A stretch of DNA of 64,000 nucleotides, taken from positions 6,200,001-6,264,000 of the forward strand of contig NZ_CP081496.1 in the NCBI RefSeq assembly GCF_019774615.1, in the 5' to 3' direction. The notes beneath the pieces were generated by a model. The model was not told where the DNA came from. It saw only the letters and a list, made by a program, of their open reading frames with translations, and made no database searches. The position numbers and the translations under genes were made by a program. Every line of letters begins with the position of its first letter. Position 1 is the stretch's first letter. The DNA is from Streptomyces sp. BHT-5-2. GTDB lineage: Bacteria; Actinomycetota; Actinomycetes; Streptomycetales; Streptomycetaceae. Shown piece after piece: positions 33,949-42,355 of this stretch.

Positions 33949-34054
33949 GCCGACGATGCTACTGGCCGCACACCGGGCAGAATCGGACTCCGCCCGGCGA
34001 ACCGCCCCGACCGCCCGGCGCCCACCCCGGCCCATCAGGCACGATGGTCCCATC

Positions 34055-34711
34055 ATGAACCTCGACGACCTCGTCGCCCGTGCCCGTCGGCTCGCCGCCT
34101 CCGCGACGCCCGGCCGGCGCCGGCTGCTCGGCATCGCCGGACCGCCGGGCGCCGGGAAGTCCACCCTCGCCGTCCGGCTGACGGCGGCGCTGGCCGGCCA
34201 GGCCGCGCTCGTCCCGATGGACGGCTTCCACCTCGCCGAGGCGGAGTTGCGCCGCCTGGGCCGTATCGACCGCAAGGGCGCGCCGGACACCTTCGACCCC
34301 GCCGGCTACGCCGCCCTGTTGGCCCGTCTGCGCGCCCCCGAACCCGGCACGCCCGTCTACGCCCCGACCTTCGACCGCCGCATCGAGGAGCCGGTCGCCG
34401 GCAGCATCCCGGTGGCGCCGCACATCCCACTCGTCATCACGGAGGGCAACTACCTCCTGCTGCACTCGGACCCCTGGGCGCGGATCCGCGAACTGCTCGA
34501 CGAGGTCTGGTTCATGGAGCTGGACGCCCCGGAGCGGGTGCGGCGGCTGATCGACCGCCATGAGCGGTTCGGCCGCCTGCGCGTCGACGCCGAGGATTTC
34601 GTCCGCAACTCCGACGAGGCCAACGCACGCCTCGTGGCGGCCACCCGCACCCGGGCCGACCTCGTCGTCTCCTTCACCGAGGACGAGGCCCCGCCCCCGC
34701 TGGACGACTGA
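34055..34711 (+). CDS. P-loop nucleoside/nucleotide kinase-like protein
   Basis: This 218-residue protein has a Walker A GPPGAGKST (about residues 28-36), followed by VPMDGFHLAEAELRRLG, where the Asp is the likely base. TEGNYLLLHSDPWARIRELLDEVWFMELD is the uridine-kinase/phosphoribulokinase pattern, and a lid RLIDRHERFG follows. It phosphorylates a small metabolite, possibly a nucleoside or sugar. ATG at 34055 is used; the divergent TetR gene may control it. Confidence 0.85.
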   Translation: MNLDDLVARARRLAASATPGRRRLLGIAGPPGAGKSTLAVRLTAALAGQAALVPMDGFHLAEAELRRLGRIDRKGAPDTFDPAGYAALLARLRAPEPGTPVYAPTFDRRIEEPVAGSIPVAPHIPLVITEGNYLLLHSDPWARIRELLDEVWFMELDAPERVRRLIDRHERFGRLRVDAEDFVRNSDEANARLVAATRTRADLVVSFTEDEAPPPLDD

Positions 34712-34779
34712 CCCCGCCCAACTCCCCGGCACGCGGCGGCGCGTTGCCTCCGCCTGCGCTTCCACACCCCTTCCAAAAC

Positions 34780-34803
34780 GACATCAGCGATGTCATCATG
34801 ACA
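34780..34803. promoter_or_regulatory. Overlapping inverted repeats before marR (likely autoregulatory operator)
   Basis: GACATC-AGC-GATGTC (34780-34794) and TGTCAT-C-ATGACA (34791-34803) overlap and end 3 bp before the start codon at 34806. A third TGTCAT half-site follows inside the gene. Confidence 0.6.
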
Positions 34804-34805
34804 GT

Positions 34806-35579
34806 ATGAGTGTCATCGAGGGGGGTGCCGATGAGGGCACCGACGCACATTCCGACCGCCGCGACGCGCGTCGACGCGATTCCGGCGGAGGCGATGCGGA
34901 CGGCCGCGACGCCAGGGGCCGCGACACCGCCGGACACGGCGCCAGGGGAGGACATGCGAGTGCGGACGACGAGGGCAGGGCATCGACGGAGGAGCTGCTG
35001 TACGACGTCATCCGGCGCCTGTGGCCGCTGCACCGGACGATCGTGCGCGCAGTGGAGCGCGAGCTCGAAGGCACCGGCATGACCGCCGGCGAGCACGCCC
35101 TGCTCGACGCGCTGCGCGCCCACGGGCCACGCACCGTCCCGCAGTTGGCGCGCTCACTGGGCCTGGACCGACAGCCGGTGCAGCGCTGGGTGAATCACGC
35201 GGCGGAGCTGGGTCTGGTCGTGACGGCCCCCAATCCCGCGCACCGCCGCTCGTCCCTGATCCGGCTCACCGACGAGGGCACGGAGGTGATGCGCGGGATA
35301 CAGGACGCCGAGGCGGCGGAACTCCGCCGCGGGCTGACCGACCTGTCGACCGGTGAGGTCCGCACGGCGCTGCGGGTCCTGGACCGGCTCGGCGAGGAAT
35401 TCCGGCACTTGGCGGACGGCTCGCGCGTTCCCCCGGAGGAAAGCGGCAATCCCGAAAAGCAGGATGCCACCGCCCTGGACGCCACACAGGCCGCGATATC
35501 GCCCGCAACCGGGCACCGACCAGCGGCGCCCGCCCACCCGACCGACCGCCCGACGCCCACAGAAGGTCCCGCAGAATGA
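34806..35579 (+). CDS. MarR-family regulator
   Basis: This 257-residue protein has an unusually long Asp/Arg/Gly-rich N-terminal region of about 55 residues (RDARRRDSGGGDADGRDARG) before a normal MarR winged helix: AGEHALLDALRAHG, TVPQLARSLGLDRQPVQRWVNHAAELGLV, RSSLIRLTDEGTEVM. The C-terminal 50 residues are Pro/Ala-rich. ATGA overlap couples it to the hydrolase gene. Dyads upstream suggest autoregulation. A shorter protein starting nearer residue 55 cannot be excluded. Confidence 0.85.
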   Translation: MSVIEGGADEGTDAHSDRRDARRRDSGGGDADGRDARGRDTAGHGARGGHASADDEGRASTEELLYDVIRRLWPLHRTIVRAVERELEGTGMTAGEHALLDALRAHGPRTVPQLARSLGLDRQPVQRWVNHAAELGLVVTAPNPAHRRSSLIRLTDEGTEVMRGIQDAEAAELRRGLTDLSTGEVRTALRVLDRLGEEFRHLADGSRVPPEESGNPEKQDATALDATQAAISPATGHRPAAPAHPTDRPTPTEGPAE

Positions 35580-36424
35580 CCCACGAGTTCCAGGCATGGT
35601 CCGAGATCGACAACGGCACCGTACCGATCGACGACGGCGAGCTGTTCTACGAGACGGCCGGCTCGGGGCCCGCGGTGGTACTGCTGCACGGCGGAATGCT
35701 CGACCAGCACATGTGGGACGAGCAGTTCGCCTGGCTGGTCAACTCCGGCCTGCGGGTGGTCCGCTACGACTCCCGCGGCCACGGCCTCTCCTCCACGGTG
35801 ACCGGCGACTGGGCCAACCACGACGATCTGGTGGCCCTGCTGGACGCGCTCGACATACCCCGGGCCGTCCTCGTCGGCCTCTCGCACGGCTCCCGGATCG
35901 CGCTGGACGCCGCGCTCGCCCACCCGTCCCGGGTGTCCGCCCTCTTCCTGGCCGCGCCCGGGCTCAGCGGCCGCACCTTCACCGACCCCTTCATCCTGGA
36001 GCACATCCGGGAGCAGGTCGCCGCGATCGGCGAGGCGGACGGCGCGGAGCGCTATGTGGAGCACTTCCTGCGGATGTGGGTGGACGGGCCGTATCGCGCG
36101 CCGGCCGCCATGCACCCGGGCTTCCGGGAGCGGATGCGCGCCTCCGCGTCCGCCAATGTCGAGGTGCACGCCGACGGCCTGGGGGCCGGTATGCCGCTGG
36201 AGGTCGGCGCCGCGGACCGCCTGGGCGAGATACGGGTGCCCACCGCCGTCCTCGACGGCGACCTCGACTCCACCGACATTTCGGCCAACGCGCACGCCAT
36301 AGCGCTACAGGTCCCGGGCGCCCGCCGCATACGCGTCCCGGCCGCCGGTCACATGGTCAACCTCGAGAACACCCCGCGCTTCGACCAGGAACTGCACGCC
36401 TTCCTGTCGTCCCTGGAGCTCTGA
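35576..36424 (+). CDS. Alpha/beta-fold hydrolase
   Basis: This 282-residue hydrolase has an oxyanion-hole region VVLLHGGMLDQHMWDEQ, the nucleophile elbow GLSHGSR (Ser about 104), an acid in VLDGDLDSTD and the catalytic His in PAAGHMVNLENTPRF. The pattern resembles 3-oxoadipate enol-lactonase-type or aryl-esterase proteins. It is co-translated with the MarR regulator (4-bp overlap), so it likely acts on the compound sensed by that regulator. Confidence 0.9.
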   Translation: MTHEFQAWSEIDNGTVPIDDGELFYETAGSGPAVVLLHGGMLDQHMWDEQFAWLVNSGLRVVRYDSRGHGLSSTVTGDWANHDDLVALLDALDIPRAVLVGLSHGSRIALDAALAHPSRVSALFLAAPGLSGRTFTDPFILEHIREQVAAIGEADGAERYVEHFLRMWVDGPYRAPAAMHPGFRERMRASASANVEVHADGLGAGMPLEVGAADRLGEIRVPTAVLDGDLDSTDISANAHAIALQVPGARRIRVPAAGHMVNLENTPRFDQELHAFLSSLEL

Positions 36425-36491
36425 ACTCGGCCCGCCCCCGCTCCGGTCGGCCGCCCGGGGCGGGGCCGTCATGGCCGGTTCCCGGCCATGA

Positions 36492-36695
36492 CGGCTACAG
36501 TGACCGGGCCGTGGTGTTCGGGAAGACCGGTGCAGGACCTTCGTGTCCCAGGCCGGCGCGGCCCTCGCCACTGTGATCGGGGAGTTTCCGCCCCCGTGTG
36601 CGCGCCCCGTGCGCGTACGGCGCCACTGACCGCAGCCTGCGGCCGGGAAGGCGGGGCGGACGCGGATACCCGTAAGCCAGGAGACCGGCCACGGC
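36492..36695 (+). promoter_or_regulatory. Cobalamin riboswitch
   Basis: The region carries the aptamer features GGGAAGACCGGTGCAGGA (from 36520), CCCTCGCCACTGTGA, and at the 3' end GGGAAGG followed later by GTAAGCCAGGAGACCGGCC. It directly precedes a HoxN/NixA-type permease, so B12 should repress cobalt uptake. Boundaries are approximate. Confidence 0.85.
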
Positions 36696-36738
36696 ATCTC
36701 ACGAAGTGATCCACGAGGTGCTGGAGCGTGATGGCCGC

Positions 36739-38010
36739 ATGGCCCTGTCCACTGACACGCAGGACAATTCCCCTTCCCCCCACAACACCCCCACCCCCCG
36801 CCTCGGCATACCCGGACCCCCGGGATCGTTCCGCTGGCAACGCCGCGACACCGTCCGCACCGCCGGCCTGATGGCCGTGATCGCCGCGCTGCACATCGTC
36901 GCCTTCGGTGTGCTCTTCCTCCTGGTCGTGCCGGGCCACTACACGGTCGGCAGCCAGGTGTTCGGCGCCGGGCTCGGCATCACCGCATACACCCTGGGCA
37001 TGCGGCACGCCTTCGACGCCGACCACATCGCGGCGATCGACAACACCACCCGCAAGCTGATGGCCGACGGCAAACGGCCGGTCTCGGTGGGCTTCTGGTT
37101 CGCCCTCGGCCACTCCAGCGTGGTCGTCGTGATGGCCGCGCTGGTGTCGGGCGGCGCCCAGCTCGCCGGCGCGCTGATGGACGACAACTCCCGTACGCAC
37201 CAGACGCTCGGCGTGGTCGGCACGACCGTCTCCGGCACCTTCCTCTACCTCATCGCCGCCCTCAACCTGATCGCCCTGGTGGGCATCCTGAAGGTCTTCC
37301 GGGCGATGCGGTCGGGCGCGTACGACGAGCAGGAGCTGGAACAGCACCTGGATTCCCGGGGCTTCATGAACCGGATTCTCGGCCGCCTCACCAAGTCCAT
37401 CAGCCGCCCGGGGCAGATGTTCCCGCTCGGCTTCCTCTTCGGCATCGGCTTCGACACCGCGACCGAGGTGACGCTGATGGTGATGGCGGGCAGCGGCGCC
37501 GCGGCGGGCCTGCCCTGGTACGCGATCGTGTGCCTGCCGCTGCTGTTCGCCGCCGGGATGAGCCTGTTCGACACCCTCGACGGCACGTTCATGAACTTCG
37601 CGTACCAGTGGGCGTTCGCCAACCCGGTGCGCAAGGTCTACTACAACCTCACCATCACCGGCCTGTCGATCGCGGTCGCGTTCCTCGTCGGCACCATCGA
37701 GCTGGTGACCGTCCTGCACGACAAGCTCGGCCTCGACGACCCGCTGACCTCGGGGATCTCCGCCCTCGACCTGGACAACGTGGGCTTCGTCATCGTCGGC
37801 CTGTTCGTCGTGGTGTGGGCCGCGGCACTGGCGTACTGGCGCTTCGGCGGCGTCGAAAAACGCTGGGCCACCCGCACATCAACCACCGAGCCTGCCGAGC
37901 CCACCCCGACTACCGAGCCCACCGAGGTCGCCCAGGTCGCCAAGACCACCCAAGCCACCGAGCCCACCACCCCAACCCCGCGCACCGACGAACCCGACAC
38001 CACCCCATAG
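36739..38010 (+). CDS. HoxN/NixA-family nickel/cobalt permease
   Basis: The protein has about 423 residues. The family signature RHAFDADHIAAIDN lies in helix II, with FWFALGHSSVVVVMAAL and GFLFGIGFDTATEVTL; these His/Asp residues select Ni2+ or Co2+. Eight helices are predicted, followed by a Thr/Pro/Glu-rich tail of about 60 residues from imperfect repeats. The cobalamin riboswitch argues that cobalt is the physiological substrate. The start is ambiguous: ATG 36739 is taken, and GTG 36706 is open in frame. Confidence 0.9.
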   Translation: MALSTDTQDNSPSPHNTPTPRLGIPGPPGSFRWQRRDTVRTAGLMAVIAALHIVAFGVLFLLVVPGHYTVGSQVFGAGLGITAYTLGMRHAFDADHIAAIDNTTRKLMADGKRPVSVGFWFALGHSSVVVVMAALVSGGAQLAGALMDDNSRTHQTLGVVGTTVSGTFLYLIAALNLIALVGILKVFRAMRSGAYDEQELEQHLDSRGFMNRILGRLTKSISRPGQMFPLGFLFGIGFDTATEVTLMVMAGSGAAAGLPWYAIVCLPLLFAAGMSLFDTLDGTFMNFAYQWAFANPVRKVYYNLTITGLSIAVAFLVGTIELVTVLHDKLGLDDPLTSGISALDLDNVGFVIVGLFVVVWAAALAYWRFGGVEKRWATRTSTTEPAEPTPTTEPTEVAQVAKTTQATEPTTPTPRTDEPDTTP

Positions 38011-38030
38011 CCGCCCCCACCCACCGAATC

Positions 38031-38063
38031 GCGGCCCGCCCCTCCATCGAAGGGACGGGCCGC
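38031..38063 (+). terminator. Hairpin terminator after the Ni/Co permease
   Basis: GCGGCCCG-c-CCCT pairs with AGGG-a-CGGGCCGC around a 7-base loop. Confidence 0.7.
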
Positions 38064-38147
38064 ACCGCCTCATCCGCACCACATTCCGCGACCCGCGCCT
38101 GCCGCTGCCTGCCATCCGTGACGTTGAGACGCCCGCCGCCCGACTCC

Positions 38148-38648
38148 TCAGGTGGCCGATCCGGCCGCCGCGCCCGTCAACAGATCCGGGCCCCAGCGCT
38201 CCATCGCCGCCGCCAGATCGAGCGGCCGAAGCCGGTCCGCCACATCCGGTCCCGGCCAGTCCTCCCGCGGCACCCGCCACATCACCTCGAACTCGTTGCC
38301 GTCCGGGTCCCGGGCGTAGAGCGACTTGGAGACCAGGTGATCGCTGGTGCCCACCAGCGCATCCCGCTCCCGCAACTGCGCCGCGATCGCCGCCAGATCG
38401 CCCAGCGTCCCGACCTCCCAGGCCAGGTGGTACAGCCCGATCCGGCCGCGCTCCGGCCCGGGCGCGTCCGGCCCCACCGCGAACAGCCCCAGATCGTGGT
38501 CGTTGTGCGAACCGGGCGCGCTCAGGAAGGCCGCCCGCCCCGGAATCTCCACGTCGACCGTGAACCCCAGCACCTCGGTGTAGAACGCCACCGACCGCGC
38601 CACCTCACGGATGTACAGCACCGCATGATTGAGCCGCCGAACAGACAT
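38148..38648 (-). CDS. VOC-family (glyoxalase/extradiol-dioxygenase-like) protein
   Basis: This 166-residue protein has the beta-alpha-beta-beta-beta repeats of the vicinal-oxygen-chelate fold: RRLNHAVLYIREVARSVAFY (first metal-ligand His), LYHLAWEVG (second ligand), ARDPDGNEFEVMWRV (Glu ligand). It resembles catechol-2,3-dioxygenase-like and glyoxalase-like enzymes. ATG at 38648 follows GGAGGG. A perfect ACTTGAA-CA-TTCAAGT dyad 60 bp upstream suggests repressor control. Confidence 0.87.
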   Translation of the reverse strand: MSVRRLNHAVLYIREVARSVAFYTEVLGFTVDVEIPGRAAFLSAPGSHNDHDLGLFAVGPDAPGPERGRIGLYHLAWEVGTLGDLAAIAAQLRERDALVGTSDHLVSKSLYARDPDGNEFEVMWRVPREDWPGPDVADRLRPLDLAAAMERWGPDLLTGAAAGSAT

Positions 38649-38964
38649 CAACCCTCCATCTCCCATCGCGCCGGCCACCACCCACCGCCGACGAACCACC
38701 CATCAATTTACTTGAACATTCAAGTCTCCCTCAAGCCTACCCGCCCCCCACCACACACCAAACCCCCCAAATCGCCCTTACTCGCCCGCTTCCAGCCACC
38801 CGCGACGCAAGCCGGAGGGTCTGTCCCGCCTCGCGACCGCCCCTCCGGACCGCCGCAGCCCCATACACCCAAGGCCGCCTTACTTCATTTCGTTTTCCGG
38901 TGACCCAAAACACAGAAAAGACGCAGACAGCAGAGAATCGAGGGAGTGCGGAGCATTGACCCGA
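38649..38964. other. Intergenic region, AT-richer than its surroundings
   Basis: Holds the VOC promoter and its dyad (38710-38725). From about 38870 the composition drops in GC toward the restriction gene. No gene is supported. Confidence 0.5.
38710..38725. promoter_or_regulatory. Perfect inverted repeat upstream of the VOC gene
   Basis: ACTTGAA-CA-TTCAAGT is a 16-bp perfect dyad of the MarR/ArsR operator style. No cognate regulator gene adjoins it. Confidence 0.5.
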
Positions 38965-39900
38965 CTATGGGAGAACATTCGGATCGGAGCATATATAGCC
39001 GCTACCCTCTGGCCATATGGCTACCCCTCCTTGGCTTTCCGTGAGCGCCAAGAGATCGGCGCGCGGCTTCGAAGGAAGCAATATGGCGCGCGTCGAGTGA
39101 TCGACGAAGCGCCCGTAGTCCGCCAGCTGCCCTATCGCCATCCGAACGTTCTCCCGCGTCACGCTCCCCTTCGCCTCGATGAGCAGCGCAAGCCCCCCGC
39201 AATAGAGGTCGGTGAACAATGGCCGGGACTCCCCCGGAGGAAAGACCCGATGACGGTGCGACTCGAACCCCTTGCTGGTCAGCCAGTCCGCAAACCCCCG
39301 CACGAGACGACCTTCCGCGCGCTCGGCTACATACGCTTCACGGTTCGGGTTAACGAAAGTCCGCTCCGTCTCACTCCGTTCGATCGGGAGTTTGTCGACT
39401 TTATTGGGCCCACTGTCCAACAAGCGTCCTAGCCGAGTGGCTGGGCTCTGCGGACTGGCATCCACTGGCTTCAGCCGGAAAACGATGACCTTGCGGAGGG
39501 GGCCACCGTTCGTCTCTGGGGCATCCGCCTCGCACCAAGGCTCTTCCTGGTCTATAACGAATTCGCCGCGGTAGGTGACCGTACCCCTCGCACCCTGGAA
39601 AACCCGGAGCGCACGCCCTTCTTCCCGATGATTGACTATGGCTGCATTGCCGGAGACCATCTTTTGGTCCCCCTTCTGCCCCTCGCCGCTGTAGTGGAAG
39701 CGGCCGTCCGGCATCCAGTCGTCGTAGTACCCGTGCTTCTCGCCGGCCACGGGGTCCGTGAAGATGAAGACGTTGGGCGTCTTGGCGGACGGCCCGATGC
39801 CCCCCTGAGTCCGCCCACCAAACCTGGCGTGCAGCGCCTTACGCTGGATCGTTTCCCCAGGATTGAGGTCCCAACTCGCCGAAGCCTCAGTGCTCACCAC
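38965..39900 (-). CDS. Putative type IV restriction endonuclease: ScoMcrA-like SRA domain plus PD-(D/E)XK-like nuclease
   Basis: The protein has about 311 residues. The N-terminal half resembles the ScoMcrA SRA-type domain that reads modified DNA: GETIQRKALHARFGGRTQGG, SPNVFIF-like TPNVFIFTDP, GYYDDWMPDGRFHYSGEG, and RGTVTYRGEFVID. In place of the usual HNH domain, the C-terminal third has LFTDLYCGGLALLIEAKG, a good PD-(D/E)XK core (Asp, then Glu-Ala-Lys), and REAYVAERAEGRLVRGFADWL upstream. It would cut DNA bearing modified bases or phosphorothioate. GC is lower than the neighbours (57% in one line counted). GTG at 39900 follows GGGGAG. The ScoMcrA assignment is from memory. Confidence 0.72.
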   Translation of the reverse strand: MVSTEASASWDLNPGETIQRKALHARFGGRTQGGIGPSAKTPNVFIFTDPVAGEKHGYYDDWMPDGRFHYSGEGQKGDQKMVSGNAAIVNHREEGRALRVFQGARGTVTYRGEFVIDQEEPWCEADAPETNGGPLRKVIVFRLKPVDASPQSPATRLGRLLDSGPNKVDKLPIERSETERTFVNPNREAYVAERAEGRLVRGFADWLTSKGFESHRHRVFPPGESRPLFTDLYCGGLALLIEAKGSVTRENVRMAIGQLADYGRFVDHSTRAILLPSKPRADLLALTESQGGVAIWPEGSGYICSDPNVLP

Positions 39901-40298
39901 GTAACTCTCCCCACTCGTCCGCTTGTTAGCGGATCGCAAGATCCCATGGCGCCGGTCGCCACGCAATCAGCTATCCAGCGTCGACGCCCGTCCGCTCGGT
40001 CAACTGGAGCTCCTCGCAGGGGACTCACACCCCGTGGCTTCGATTTGCACGATCAGCGAGGACCTTCACCCCCCTTCCAATCACAGTTCGCATGCAACTG
40101 ATGCCGGGCCGTAGTTGACCATCGGTTGCTCGCAGGCTTACGTGGTGGTTCAGGAGGAATTCGAGAGGCAGGCTGGGGAGCCAGCCCGCGCGTATGGCCT
40201 TGGCCGTGGCCACGGGAAGGCCATCTCGGACGGAAAGCATGACAAAGGCCCAGGTTCCCGGTGGGGGTTGCCTGGGCCTTTTGGTGGGGTGGTTCGGG
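39901..40298. other. Intergenic region between the restriction gene and tRNA-Val
   Basis: Lower GC than the genome average. A 71-codon minus-strand frame (40025-40240) is open but has no recognisable domain. I see no direct repeat of the tRNA 3' end and no integrase remnant. Confidence 0.5.
40244..40281 (-). terminator. Bidirectional hairpin terminator downstream of tRNA-Val
   Basis: AAAGGCCCAGG (40244-40254) pairs with CCTGGGCCTTT (40271-40281). It lies just 3' of the minus-strand tRNA. Confidence 0.8.
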
Positions 40299-40301
40299 TG
40301 G

Positions 40302-40373
40302 TGGGCACAACAGGATTCGAACCTGTGACATCTGCTTTGTAAGAGCAGCGCTCTACCGCTGAGCTATGCGCCC
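40302..40373 (-). tRNA. tRNA-Val (anticodon TAC)
   Basis: Acceptor GGGCGCA pairs with TGTGCCC, the D-arm is AGCTCAGCGGTAGAGC, and the anticodon stem CTGCT/AGCAG holds the loop CTTACAA with anticodon TAC. The T-arm contains GGTTCGAATCC. CCA is encoded (40299-40301 on the complement). It reads GUA/GUG valine codons. Confidence 0.95.
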
Positions 40374-40569
40374 TGGCCGAGCCGACAGACTACCTTGCCC
40401 TGGGGCCAGGACTGCAAACCCGGGCCGAGCGGCGGAACGGCGCGGTGTGGGCGTGCGGGCGGGCGGTTCGGGGTGGTGGGTGGGGACGAGAACTCACCGG
40501 CCGGGATGTTCGTTCGGGTGGGTGGGAGAATGTCAGCCGGTCCTGGGGCGATCCGATCGGGAGAGGGAT

Positions 40570-41970
40570 GTGACGGCGACACACATGCAGTCCGGGCGAG
40601 GGAACCGCCGTCGCGCCCGCGGGAGCCGGCTCGGCCGGGCGGCGCGGGAGGCCGTGGGGCTGGCCCTGCTGCCGTTGCCGCTGCTGGTGGCGGTGGCTCC
40701 GATGGCGTTCGCCGGGGGCGGCACCCGGCGGTGGTTCGGGCGCGGGGAGAGCCAGCGGGCCGATGCGCAGGCCGCGAAGGACGCCGCGGCGGCGGCGTTC
40801 TACGACCTCGACACCGCCCACCGCGACCTGCGGATCTCGGTGGAGACGATCACCGCGGTCGACGACTCCCCGCGGGCCCGGCAGGCCGTGGCGGAGTACG
40901 AGAGCTTCGGCCGGCGGATCGACCAGGTCAGCCAGGGGTACATCACCGCGGTCGACTCCCATGATCTTGACCGGGACGACATCGACGGCGCCGCGCTCGC
41001 CCGGGCGCGCGCCGATCTGACCCGGGCCCGGGAGGAACTGGAGCGGGTTCGCGGCGAGCTGGACTGGTTCGCGCAGAGCCTCGCGCCGCTGCTGCAGAAC
41101 GCCGAGACCCAGCTGGCCCGGGTGGCCCCGGCCGTGGAGCAGGCCCGGCAGGCGCTGCTGGGGGCGAGCAACGCACTGGACGCGGTCCGGGAACAGGGCC
41201 TGCGGGCGGACGATCTCGCGGCGCGGCTGGCGGCGCTCGGCCCGGAGCTGACCAAGCTGAACCAAGGGGCCGCACAGCACGGCGTACCGGAGACCATCCG
41301 GCGTGCGGAGGAGGCGCAGCGGCGGGCCGGGGCGATCCGGTCGGAGGCCGAGCGGCTGCCGGCGACCGCCGCGGAGATCGACAAGCGGCTGGTGTCGCTG
41401 CGGACCCGCGCGGACGCGATCACCACCCGCGCGCAGCAGGTCGCCCCGGTCCTCAGTGAGCTGCGGCGGCGGTACAGCGCGGCGTGCTGGCAGGACCTCC
41501 AGAAGGTGCCCGAGCAGGCGGTGGCCTCCGTCGAGCAGGCCCGGACCGCCCTCCAGGAGGCCGGCCAGGCCCGTACGGAGCAGCGGTGGGCGGACGCGAC
41601 CAGCCGGCTGGCGACCGCACGGGCGCTGCTCAACACCACCGACGAGGCGGTGTCGGCGGCCGGCGACCGGTTGCGGCGGCTGGACACCGTCGCGGCCGAC
41701 CGGCAGCAGGAGATCGAGCGGACGCGCTTCGCGGTCCGGGACGCCCAGCGGCTGGCGATGACCGGGCGCAGCACGCCCGACCCGCGGCACGCGGGGCCGC
41801 TGGACGAGGCGGTGGCGCGGTTGGACCGCGCGGTCGCGGGCCTGGAGGGGCGCCACCCGGACTGGTGGCACTTCCTGACCGAGACCGAGGCGGTGCGGGA
41901 GACGGCGGCCCGGGTGGTGCAGGAGATCCGCGACGAGCGGGGCGGGACGATGCCGGGCGGCGGCCGCTGA
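40570..41970 (+). CDS. Membrane-anchored coiled-coil protein
   Basis: The protein has about 466 residues. After a basic N-terminus there is one transmembrane or signal segment (ALLPLPLLVAVAPMAFAG), then about 370 residues of mostly alpha-helical, heptad-rich sequence, for example LARARADLTRAREELERVRGEL and RTALQEAGQARTEQRWADATSRLATAR. No catalytic motif is visible. The GTG at 40570 follows GGGAGAGG. It looks like a structural or scaffold protein of the envelope; family not recognised. Confidence 0.75.
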   Translation: MTATHMQSGRGNRRRARGSRLGRAAREAVGLALLPLPLLVAVAPMAFAGGGTRRWFGRGESQRADAQAAKDAAAAAFYDLDTAHRDLRISVETITAVDDSPRARQAVAEYESFGRRIDQVSQGYITAVDSHDLDRDDIDGAALARARADLTRAREELERVRGELDWFAQSLAPLLQNAETQLARVAPAVEQARQALLGASNALDAVREQGLRADDLAARLAALGPELTKLNQGAAQHGVPETIRRAEEAQRRAGAIRSEAERLPATAAEIDKRLVSLRTRADAITTRAQQVAPVLSELRRRYSAACWQDLQKVPEQAVASVEQARTALQEAGQARTEQRWADATSRLATARALLNTTDEAVSAAGDRLRRLDTVAADRQQEIERTRFAVRDAQRLAMTGRSTPDPRHAGPLDEAVARLDRAVAGLEGRHPDWWHFLTETEAVRETAARVVQEIRDERGGTMPGGGR

Positions 41971-42355
41971 ACGCATGGGGGACGCTGCGGGCAGGTCGGT
42001 CGATGAGGGCATGGGCAGCCGCTGAGCGCATGGGGAGCCGCTTGAAGCACGGGGGCGGTTGAGCCGCCGGCGTCGGAGAGCCTCCGGCCGCTGAGGGGCG
42101 TCGGGTTCCGAGGCGTCCGGTGCCACATTGACCCATTGCCCCGTCGACCCGTTGGCTCATCGGCCCAGTGGTCCGTTGGTCCGTTGGCCCATGCCGGGGG
42201 CCTTCTCGCTTGTCGTCTCCCCTTCTCCGGGGTTTCCGCATGGGTGGGCCCTTCGTTCGCGATGGCACGAAAGCCCCGTGTGTCGGATGCTGGAGACCTG
42301 GACCGGGCCGCCTACGGCCGGCCCAGGCGGTTCGACTGCGCGAAGGAGGCCGGAC
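41971..42355. other. Intergenic region upstream of the DUF4383 gene
   Basis: No gene is supported. It contains short direct repeats (GGTCCGTTGG-type, 42160-42190, and GCATGGGGACGCTGCGGG/GCATGGGGAGCCGCT around 41973-42045). Confidence 0.45.

Noticed and set aside
40025..40240. 71-codon minus-strand frame between the restriction gene and tRNA-Val
   Set aside because: No domain, no convincing ribosome-binding site, and no similarity to integrase ends; left as intergenic.
40302..40373. tRNA-Val as attachment site for an island carrying the restriction gene
   Set aside because: I could not find a repeat of the tRNA 3' end in the window and there is no integrase.
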